Shown: positions 55,001 through 64,000 of the stretch, piece by piece
How the letters are laid out: every line of letters starts with the position of its first letter
How positions within the stretch are numbered: position 1 is the first letter of the stretch
DNA from: Cepaea nemoralis
Taxonomy: Eukaryota; Mollusca; Gastropoda; Stylommatophora; Helicidae
Direction of reading: 5' to 3'
Assembly (NCBI GenBank): GCA_014155875.1
Contig: JACEFZ010015062.1
Coordinates: 102,501-166,500 of the forward strand
DNA length: 64,000 nt
The notes under the pieces: generated by a model
What the model was told of the DNA's origin: nothing
The model's input: the letters and a program-made list of their open reading frames with translations, nothing else
Databases searched by the model: none
Translations under genes and position numbers: made by a program

Positions 55001-58000
55001 GTCATCTCACATTCATAATCACTGTCATCTAACATTCATATCACTGTCATCTACATCATTATCACTGTCATCTCACATGTATAACACTGTCATCTAACAT
55101 CATATCACTGTCATCTTACATTATAACAATGTCATCTAACATCATATCACTGTCATCTTACATTATAACACTGTATCTAACATCACTATCACTGTCATCT
55201 CACATTATAACACTGTCATCTAACATCATATCACTGTCATCTTACATTATAACACTGTCATCTAACATCATATCACTGTCATCTTACATTATAATCACTG
55301 TCATCTACATTACAATCACTGTCATCTAACATTATATCACTGTCATCTCACATTATAACACTGTCATCTAACATCATATCACTGTCATCTTACATTATAT
55401 CACTGTCATCTCACATTATAACACTGTCATCTAACATCATATCACTGTCATCTTACATTATAACACTGTCATCTAACATCATATCACTGTCATCTTACAT
55501 TATATCACTGTCATCTTACATTATAACACTGTCATCTAACATCATATCACTGTCATCTTACATTATAACACTGTCATCTAACATCATATCACTGTCATCT
55601 TACATTATAACACTGTCATCTTACATTATATCACTGTCATCTTACATTATAACACTGTCATCTAACATCATATCACTGTCATCTTACATTATATCACTGT
55701 CATCTTACATTATAACACTGTCATCTAACATCATATCACTGTCATCTTACATTATAACACTGTCATCTAACATCATATCACTGTCATCTTACATTATAAC
55801 ACTGTCATCTAACATCATATCACTGTCATCTTACATTATAACACTGTCATCTTACATTATATCACTGTCATCTTACATTATAACACTGTCATCTAACATC
55901 ATATCACTGTCATCTCACATGATAACACTGTCATCTAACATCATATCACTGTCATCTTACATTATAACACTGTCATCTAACATCATATCACTGTCATCTC
56001 ACATGATAACACTGTCATCTAACATCATATCACTGTCATCTTACATTATAACACTGTCATCTAACATCATATCACTGTCATCTTACATTATAACACTGTC
56101 ATCTAACATCATATCACTGTCATCTTACATTATAACACTGTCATACTAACATCATATCACTGTCATCTTACATTATAACACTGTCATCTTAACATTATAT
56201 CACTGTCATCTTCACATTATAACACTGTCATCTAACATCATATCACTGTCATCTCACATGATAACACTGTCATCTAACATCATATCACTGTCATCTCACA
56301 TGATAACACTGTCATCTAACATCATATCACTGTCATCTCACATGATAACACTGTCATCTAACATCATATCACTGTCATCTCACATGATAACACTGTCATC
56401 TAACATCATATCACTGTCATCTTACATTATAACAATGTCATCTAACATCATATCACTGTCATCTTACATTATAACACTGTCATCTTACATTATAATCACT
56501 GTCATCTTACATTAACATCATATCACCCATGTCATCTTCATATACACTGTCATTACATCAATATCACTGTCATCTTCACATGATAACACTGTCATCTAAC
56601 ATCATATCACTGTCATCTCACATTATAACACTGTCATCTAACATCATATCACTGTCATCTTCACATGATAACAATGTCATCTAACATCATATCACTGTCA
56701 TCTCACATGATAACACTGTCATCTAACATCATATCACTGTCATCTCACATGATAACACTGTCATCTAACATCATATCACTGTCATCTTACATTATAACAA
56801 TGTCATCTAACATCATATCACTGTCATCTTACATTATAACACTGTCATCTTACATTATAACACTGTCATCTTACATTATAACAATGTCATCTAACATCAT
56901 ATCACTGTCATCTCACATGATAACACTGTCATCTAAACATCATATTCACTGTCATCTCACAATGATAACACTGTCATCTAACATCATATCACTGTCATCT
57001 CACATGATAACACTGTCATCTACATCATATCACTGTCCATCTCACATTATAACACTGGTCATCTAAACTTCAATCACTTGTCATCTTTACATTAATAACA
57101 CTGTCTCCTTACGTTATATCACCTGTCATCTTACAATGTAGTGTATCAATCACTGTCATCGCTTACATTATCCACAACACTGTCATCTACATTTTATACA
57201 ACGGTCCATCTTTCTTATATCACTGTCATCTACATTATAATTCACTGTCATCTTACATTATATCACTGTCCATCTTACATTAGTAACACTGTCATCTTAC
57301 ATATAACAATTCATCTACATCCTATCACTGTCATCTCACAGATAAACACTGTCATCTAACATCATATCACTGTCACTCACATGATAAACTGTCATCTAAC
57401 ATCATATCACTGTCCCATCTCAACATGATAACACTGTCCATCTAACATCATATCACCTGATGTCATCGCACATGATATACAATGTCAATCTAACATCATT
57501 ATCACTGTCATCTTACATTATAACAATGGCCATCTAACATCATATCACTGTCATCTTACATTATAACACTGTCATCTAACATCATATCACTGTTCATCTA
57601 CAAATGATAACACTGTCATCTAACATCATATCACTGTCATCTTACATTATAACAATGTCATCTAACATCATATCACTGTCATCTTACATTATAACACTGT
57701 CATCTTACATTATAACACTGTCATCTTACATTATAACAATGTCATCTAACATCATATCACTGTCATCTCACATGATAACACTGTCATCTAACATCATATC
57801 ACTGTCATCTCACATGATAACACTGTCATCTAACATCATATCACTGTCATCTTACATTATATCACTGTCATCTTACATTATAACAATGCCATCTAACATC
57901 ATATCACTGTCATCTTACATTATAACACTGTCATCTAACATCATATCACTGTCATCTTACATTATAACACTGTCATCTTACATTATATCACTGTCATCTT

Positions 58001-58930
58001 ACATTATATCACTGTCATCTTACATTATAACACTGTCATCTTACATTATAACACTGTCATCTTACATTATATCACTGTCATCTTACATTATATCACTGTC
58101 ATCTTACATTATATCACTGTCATCTTACATTATAACAATGTCATCTTACATTATAACACTGTCATCTTACATTATATCACTGTCATCTTACATTATAACA
58201 CTGTCATCTAACATCATATCACTGTCATCTAACATCATATCACTGTCATCTTACATTATAACACTGTCATCTTACATTATATCACTGTCATCTTACATTA
58301 TAACACTGTCATCTAACATCATATCACTGTCATCTTACATTATAACACTGTCATCTAACATCATATCACTGTCATCTTACATTATAACAATGTCATCTAA
58401 CATCATATCACTGTCATCTTACATTATAACACTGTCATCTAACATCATATCACTGTCATCTTACATTATAACAATGTCATCTAACATCATATCACTGTCA
58501 TCTCACATGATAACACTGTCATCTAACATCATATCACTGTCATCTTACATTATAACACTGTCATCTAACATCATATCACTGTCATCTTACATTATAACAA
58601 TGTCATCTAACATCATATCACTGTCATCTTACATTATAACACTGTCATCTAACATCATATCACTGTCATCTTACATTATAACAATGTCATCTAACATCAT
58701 ATCACTGTCATCTTACATTATAACACTGTCATCTAACATCATATCACTGTCATCTTACATTATAACACTGTCATCTAACATCATATCACTGTCATCTTAC
58801 ATTATAACACTGTCATCTAACATCATATCACTGTCATCTTACATTATAACAATGTCTACTCACATCATATCACTGTCATCTTACATGATACCAATGTCTA
58901 CTCACATCACCGTCATCACACATCATAACA
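52085..58930. repeat. 21-bp satellite array, ~6.8 kb
   Basis: About 325 copies of a 21-bp monomer with two main alternating forms, ACTGTCATCTAACATCATAT(C) and ACTGTCATCTTACATTATAA(C), giving a 42-bp dimer, plus CACATGATA and ACTCACATC variants. 21 bp is seven codons, so clean stretches read as long frames (ITLSSNIISLSSY), the longest 57604-59034; these are not genes. A 19-bp adapter-like insert (52751) and noisy segments are reported separately. Confidence 0.96.
52751..52769. other. Tn5/Nextera mosaic-end sequence
   Basis: CTGTCTCTTATACACATCT, a perfect match to the Tn5 mosaic end used in Nextera libraries, interrupts a satellite monomer. Almost certainly sequencing-adapter contamination incorporated in the assembly. 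Confidence 0.85.
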
Positions 58931-59785
58931 CCGTCTACTCACATCCAAGACAGAATCATTCGGTACAACTTGATAGATTACACGAAGACGGTAAATATTT
59001 AGAAATTAAGCACTATTTTATTGAACAATCCTAAACTGTATGGCACTGCTTGTGTATCTGTTCTTGTAGTAATTCGCAGTCCAAATTTAATTATGGAAAC
59101 ACTATCAAACCACACGGAATTTACACAAAATAGTGCAGGAGTGCCGCCATAATCAGAACCAGCAGTGATGCGTGCAGAAACCCACAGCCACCTGAAAGTA
59201 TTCAAACATATATCTCAGATATCTCGATTGATTTGTACGTGATAGAAGACAGACAGGAACAAGGGGAAACAATACATCTAAATCTATCACCGGCTTCTTC
59301 ACTCAGTCATGCACCTCAGTGGCCAGTGTGTCCGACTTGGACATGCATATGTGTCAGGTGAACTTACTCAAGACAGATTCCATCCCAGGCGGCGGGCTAT
59401 ATCTTCACGTGCATGGTTGTCTACCATAGATCTTCACCATGTTTCCTCTCTTGTTATGATAGATTCTTTTATTGTAGTCCTGATTCCACTTATCAATCTC
59501 TTGTATGACGCATTAATTTGTCATTATCATTCCTCTTATCCATCTCTTGTTATAATGGATTGGTTTGTCAGTGTGATCACCGTCCTGTCCTCTGACTGTC
59601 CCCTGTCATGGTGACCTCCCACCCGCAGGTCACTTTGTTATAACATTTATTATCTAAAATAATAATGGTCTCAGTTGCGGTCTTATAATGTGTCCATGTG
59701 ACCTTTCATCGGAGAACTGAGTGTCGGCAGATCCTCCAGTCACTTCCTGCCGCATGATTGTGTAAATTGTGTCGATGGTACATGT
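58931..59785. other. No recognisable feature
   Basis: Mixed sequence after the satellite; frames are short. A repeated CTCTTGT(T/A)AT..GAT block at 59450-59565 is a weak internal duplication. Confidence 0.4.
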
Positions 59786-59813
59786 CTAATTCATTCATTC
59801 ATTCATTCATTCA
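59786..59813. repeat. (ATTC)n microsatellite
   Basis: Six ATTC repeats; they may be the 3' tail (GAAT on minus) of the LINE fragment beside them. Confidence 0.9.
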
Positions 59814-60610
59814 GTAGCATGTCCTTTGCAGAACCTCGCTCCCATAACAACCGTCCGGAAAACCTCTCGATCATAAGCAAGATTCCCGCGTCCGATACAC
59901 TCATCTGGAGACCATCCGCCACATCCTGTACCTATCTTCTCTTTGGCCTTTCTCTTCCTCTCTTCCCAGGCACACACCCCCCCCCCCCCCCCACCCCCAT
60001 TATTGTTCTCTCCAAACTTTCGTGACGTTTCAAGTGACCAAAATATTTCAATTTTCTTTGTTTTATCGTGTTTAATAGCCAACCTTCTTCAATATTCAGC
60101 TCTTGAAGTATGGATGCAATTGTGTTTTTCCTTTACCCAAGATATTCTTAGAGCTCGTCTATAACATTTATATTCAAAGGCATTTATGCGCTATTCAGCT
60201 TGTTTAGTTAGTGTCCAGGTCTCACAGGCGTAGGTTGCAATGGGAAAGATGCATGCTCTTAAAAATCTAATTTTTGTAGTTCTATCTGTCCCACTTCATA
60301 ATTTATTCATTTGTTTTAGTCTGTGAAGAGTAATTGATAGTCGTCGTTTAATTTCTTTCACTGCGTCACGTTTGTTGGTAATCAATGACTTAAGATATTC
60401 AAGATTGTCCACCACCTCCAATTTTTCCTCATTAACATATATTTCTTTCTCCATAGTAGTTTTATCTGAATGCATTATCTTTGTTTTTGCTATCAAGATA
60501 TAAGTTGTAATTTTCACTATTCAATTGGGTTGGGGCTATAAGGCTTTCAATACCATTCTGTGTTGTGGATAGCAATACTGTATCATCAGCATACCGAATC
60601 TCTGGTATGT
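59814..60610 (-). pseudogene. LINE fragment, RT palm to C-terminus
   Basis: On the minus strand, from the right: RYADDTVLL (catalytic box, about 60575-60600), KTKIMHSDKTTMEKEIYVNE, NLEYLKSLITNKRDAVKEIK (60296-60517), then after frameshifts LRACIFPIATYACETWTLTK and NAFEYKCYRRALRISWV. The order is that of an EN-RT LINE; family distinct from B, C and D. Stops throughout. A C-run at 59980-59993 interrupts the 3' end. Confidence 0.75.
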
Positions 60611-60642
60611 CTAATTAGTTATTACATACCATTTGCCCATGA

Positions 60643-60735
60643 ACGGGCACACTTACGCTGTTTATACTTCACCTCGACACCGCAAGGTACAAGAGGAACA
60701 TGATGAGATGAGACGAGAAGAGATGAGAGATATCA
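60643..60735 (+). mobile_element. LINE family B, 3' terminal ~90 bp
   Basis: Matches the last ~70 bases of LINE B (ACGGGCAC..., TATACTTCACCTCGACACCG, GCAAGGTACAAGAGGAACAT) and ends in an ATGAGAT/GAGAAGAG tail. A severely 5'-truncated insertion. Confidence 0.85.
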
Positions 60736-61024
60736 TTTATATACACCAAAGGTACAATTATTTACACAAAACAAAGACAAAGTTATTTACCACAACTAAA
60801 GTCTTTCAGCCCCTGGTTGACCCCATCTTTCAGTGCCTGGCCGCAGTTATCTATACATTGGTTATATATCTTCAGCATTCTGCAGAATTGGCAACCAGAA
60901 ACGACTGTCAGTGACATGCATGGGAATCGTTACAATAACGTGTTAATGTCTCAGCAGTTACGACATATGGGTTACGTTAATGTGGAACATATATTGCCTC
61001 GTTTCTTTCAGTCTTAAGTAATGT

Positions 61025-61105
61025 CGATTGGGGAACCCTTTGATGCAACTAAGACAGTTCCTAAATAACCAGACATGTATTGTTTGGCACTCATAGAAGT
61101 TGAAG
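61025..61105. repeat. Dispersed repeat, copy of 4513-4585
   Basis: Shares ACTAAGACAGTTC and ACATGTATTGTTTG with 4513-4585. Flanking sequence differs. Confidence 0.6.
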
Positions 61106-61273
61106 AAGGAAGAAGAGACTAGAGGACGCTCGAAACTTTGCAGATCATCATTTTTGTTCGCTTTAGAAGGGGACACACTAACCTACACTAACCTACATCG
61201 AATGATACTCGCTGACTCTGCAACTTGCAAATGTGGACCAGCAAAGGAAACACCAGAACACGTCAAACAATAC

Positions 61274-61510
61274 TGTCCAAATGTTGCCAGAATGTAAGAA
61301 GAGAGTACACGACTGTCCAAATGTTGCCAGGGTGAAAGAAGAGTACACGACTGTCCAAATGTTGCCAGGGTGAAAGAAGAGTACACGACTGTCCAAATGT
61401 TGTCAGAATGGAAGAAGAGAGTAAAAGACTATCCAAATGTTGCCAGGATGAAAGAAGAGAGTAAAAGACTGTCCAAATGTTGCCAGAGTGGAAGAGGAAC
61501 GTACTAGACT
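61274..61510. repeat. ~38-42-bp tandem repeat, ~6 copies
   Basis: Units contain CTGTCCAAATGTTGCCAG, then GTGAAAGAAGAG(AG)TACACGA, with small indels between copies. Confidence 0.92.
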
Positions 61511-61527
61511 GTCCATATTTGTCACAC

Positions 61528-61606
61528 AGCAGATCATGTCAGACAGCAGACCATGTCACACAGCAGACTATGTCACACAGCAGACCATGTCACACAGCAG
61601 ACCATG
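61528..61606. repeat. 18-bp tandem repeat, ~5 copies
   Basis: (CACAGCAGACCATGTCA)n with minor variants. Confidence 0.9.
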
Positions 61607-61614
61607 GCACGCCG

Positions 61615-62340
61615 CTATCATGTGGGCAAAGAATGCTTGCCGTTCCAGGAGGGGGATCTCTTGCGGTGGTTGTTGTTTTTTTTTGGGTCCAGCCTTGTGT
61701 TTTTCAGTCCTTGCAGTTCTGTTTGCTTCACAGGTGACTGCACCCTTGCATAATGATGTACGCCACGAATTTCAGTCTTCGGCAGAAGTCTCCCATGTGT
61801 CGTGATGAATCCCAAAAGCTTTTAGTGAGATCTTCAGAGTGTCATTAAAGCGTTTCCTCCAGCTGCCTTGGGAGCATTTACCACAGCACAGCTCACTGCA
61901 AAACAAATTCGTTTAGGGAGCCTGTGATCTGGCATGCGAGTCAAGTGAGCAGCCCAGCGAATCGATTCTTCATTAGTAGAGTGTGGATACTGGGCATGGA
62001 CGCTCTTTCTAAGACTTCAGTGTCTGGGATCTTGTCTTGCCATTTGATCTTCAATAGCTTCCTAAGGCAGACTGTGTGGAAGTGGTTTAATTTTCTAGCG
62101 TGTCGCTGATAAACAGTCCATGTTTCACAAGCATATAGCAGTGTGGATAATACAACTGCTGTGTAGACTTTCAGCTTTGCTTGCTGGCTTATTTTGTTCT
62201 GTCCCACACATTTGTGTACAGTATGCCAAACATCGCATTGGCCTTGGAGATTCTTGCATTCACTTCATCGTCAGTTGTGGCAGTTTGTGACATAGTGCTG
62301 TCAAGATAGGTGAATCTGTAATTAGGATCGGTGCTAGAGA
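61615..62340 (-). pseudogene. LINE fragment related to family D, C-terminal end
   Basis: The minus-strand frame 62207-61941 reads [40 protein letters not shown] and NRFAGLLT, parallel to family D's VYQACVLSTLLYGSETW and GIKWQDKITNTEVLERS but clearly diverged. Further downstream HHYARVQSPVKQTELQGLK is the tail found in related LINEs. Frameshifted; no catalytic core. Confidence 0.75.
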
Positions 62341-62435
62341 GGTGCAGTCAGCTGAGAGTCCTCTAGTGTCATTGAAATATGGAGTAGATTGGGCCACAAG
62401 ATGATGGCTTCACTTTAGGTGACAATATGTTGGTT

Positions 62436-62640
62436 GACTCAGTCAGTCAATCAGTGAATCAGCCAACCTACCAATCAATATATTTACAATTACGCTGCCA
62501 ACCAACCAAACAGTGATACAATCAATAAATCCTTCAATCAACGCACGAAACAACCAGCCAAGAGATTAGTCAACCAGCGAATCAATCAGTTAATAAATGC
62601 ATCAATCAATTAATCAATCACCCAGATTGTCGATCAGTTG
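62436..62640. repeat. Degenerate (CAAT/CAAC)n repeat
   Basis: TCAATCAATC/AACCAACC-type imperfect tetranucleotide array. Confidence 0.75.
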
Positions 62641-62684
62641 ACTCCCATGTTGATCTACTATTGCCTGTGCACCACAAGTGTTAC

Positions 62685-62937
62685 GTTTGTGTGTGTGTAT
62701 GTGTGTGTATGTGTGTGTATGTGTGTGTGTGTATGTGTGTGTATGTGTGTGACGGTATGTGAATAAGGTGTGTGTGTGTGTATGTATGTGTATGTGTGTG
62801 TATGTGTGTGTATGTGTGTGTATGTGTGTGTATGTGTGTGTATGTGTGTGTATGTATGTGTATGTGTGTGTATGTATGTGTATGTATGTGTATGTGTGTG
62901 TATGTGTGTGTATGTGTGTGACTGTATGTGTATGTGT

Positions 62938-62985
<48 letters not shown>

Positions 62986-63064
62986 GTGTGAATGTATGTG
63001 TGAATGTATGTGTGAATGAGTGTGTGTGTATGTGTGTGTATGTGTGTGACTGTATGTGAATAAG

Positions 63065-63095
<31 letters not shown>

Positions 63096-63560
63096 TGTAT
63101 GTGTGTGTATGTGTGTATGTGTGTGTGTGTGTGACGGTATGTGAATAAGGTGTGTGTGTGTGTATGTGTGTGTATGTGTGTGTGTGTGTGTGTGTGTATG
63201 TGTGTGTGTGTGACGGTATGTGAATAAGATGTGTGTGTGTGTATGTGTGTGTATGTGTGTGACGGTATGTGAATAAGGTGTGTGTGTGTGTATGTGTGTG
63301 TATGTGTGTGACGGTATGTGAATAAGGTGTGTGTGTGTATGTGTGTGTATGTGTGTGACGGTATGTGAATAAGGTGTGTGTGTGTGTATGTGTGTGTGTG
63401 TGTGTGACTGTATGTGTGAATGAGTGTATGTGTGTGTGTGTGTATGTATGTGTGTGAATGTATGTGTGAATGTATGTGTGAATGAGTGTGTGTGTATGTG
63501 TGTGTATGTGTGTGACTGTATGTGTGAATGAGTGTGTGTGTGTGTGTTTGTGTGTGCATG
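62685..63560. repeat. (TG)n/(TGTGTGTA)n complex array
   Basis: About 880 bp of TG/TATG repeats. A GTGACGGTATGTGAATAAGG block recurs about every 50-80 bp (62751, 63133, 63210, 63260, 63310 and 63357), so the array expanded as larger units. Long minus-strand His/Thr-rich frames are artefacts. Confidence 0.96.
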
Positions 63561-63758
63561 TATTTCTATGGCTTTCACAAATAGTGCTTTCCCCAAGTAA
63601 AGCCACCTAAGAAGGAGGTACTGGCCCGGTGAGACAGTTCTTCTGTATGGAACAAAAGAGGAGCTGTAAAAAGATGGTTAACTGCTCCACGAGAACTTGT
63701 CTGTCTGTGTAAACACGAAAGAACGAATGCAAGAAGAACAACAACAAGCAGCATATGC

Positions 63759-63986
63759 TCACATGCACAAGTTCTCTCTATTGAAGTTTTCCATGTTGCC
63801 ACTAGGTTCATGTGTGCACACATCCTTCTGTTTGTCTATACAATCCTTGATGTTGGATTTCCCAAAGAGGTCAATGATGCGTAGTACCTCGGCTGACAGA
63901 GAAAGTGAAATTGTTACAAATAACATGTCAATGGCTAACTCGATACCTGTATAATGTCCTCTCCTGTTGTTGCAACATGGATGCAT
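63759..63986 (-). CDS. Possible host exon, unrecognised
   Basis: A 75-codon minus-strand frame in non-repetitive sequence at the window edge. It contains a hydrophobic stretch (IELAIDMLFVTISLSLSAEV) that could be a membrane segment, followed by a charged Cys-containing part ending NRENLCM. An acceptor-like CAACAACAG|G lies near 63955. I recognise no family; equally it may be chance. Confidence 0.25.
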   Translation of the reverse strand: MHPCCNNRRGHYTGIELAIDMLFVTISLSLSAEVLRIIDLFGKSNIKDCIDKQKDVCTHEPSGNMENFNRENLCM

Positions 63987-64000
63987 GTCTGTGACTATCA

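Noticed and set aside
52085..58930. CRISPR-like regular repeats
   Set aside because: Contiguous satellite monomers with no unique spacers, in a eukaryotic context.
57604..59034. 476-codon open frame and several shorter ones (55919, 56258, 56665) in the satellite
   Set aside because: They follow from a 21-bp (7-codon) period without stops; all frames of this kind are repeat artefacts.
62614..63606. Minus-strand frames of 292-330 codons rich in His and Thr
   Set aside because: Translation of (TG)n/(TATG)n in several phases; no gene signature.

Overview
The window looks like repeat-dominated, gene-poor nuclear DNA from an invertebrate animal. A mollusc, perhaps a gastropod, is my best guess from the style of the LINEs, SINEs and LTR elements, but no diagnostic host gene confirms it. 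There are no bacterial operons, no ribosome-binding-site-led genes, and almost every long reading frame belongs to a transposon or a tandem repeat. The only good host-gene candidate is one Ser/Cys-rich exon on the minus strand at about 2064-3350, with an in-phase GT splice donor. A weaker possible exon lies at 63759-63986.

Layout. 0-10 kb: fragments of three LINE families, several minisatellites, and two unusual short elements (1289-1689 and 7036-7130) that join the 5' part of a LINE to its extreme 3' end and carry target-site duplications. 10-14 kb: microsatellites, a broken IS630/Tc1-like transposase, a candidate solo LTR, and a full-length tRNA-derived SINE with a perfect 12-bp target duplication. 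14-22 kb: a nest in which a LINE is split by a (GAACT)n-tailed element, which is itself split by an LTR retrotransposon (15123-21511). 22.7-29.4 kb: a decayed hAT transposon carrying a transposase pseudogene, a SINE, a CR1-like LINE end and a small hAT MITE. 29.5-31.1 kb: 45-bp and 15-bp minisatellites. 31.3-35.5 kb: LINE fragment and a near-complete EN-RT LINE (family B). 36.5-44 kb: a CACCCA-rich array interrupted by a second LTR element (37354-42683, TSD TACAC). 44.3-48.7 kb: a 21-bp satellite and a LINE (family D) with an intact reading frame of at least 1,000 codons. 48.8-52 kb: a LINE (family C) interrupted by a SINE, then a LINE RNase H fragment. 52.1-58.9 kb: a 21-bp satellite array. 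59-64 kb: LINE fragments and a (TG/TATG)n array.

The most notable biology is the pair of LTR elements. Their internal order is gag, protease, integrase, then reverse transcriptase and RNase H. This is the Ty1/copia-like order inside a Ty3/gypsy-type element, which is the hallmark of the Gmr1-like group. The second copy has lost RT and RNase H but keeps an integrase with all visible catalytic and zinc-binding residues, near-identical LTRs and a clean 5-bp target duplication.

Two technical signals matter for anyone using this assembly. A perfect 19-bp Tn5/Nextera mosaic end sits inside the satellite at 52751-52769, and stretches of the same satellite (about 53.1-54.8 kb and 56.5-57.6 kb) carry indels at a density typical of unpolished long reads. 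All calls come from reading the sequence; no database search was run.
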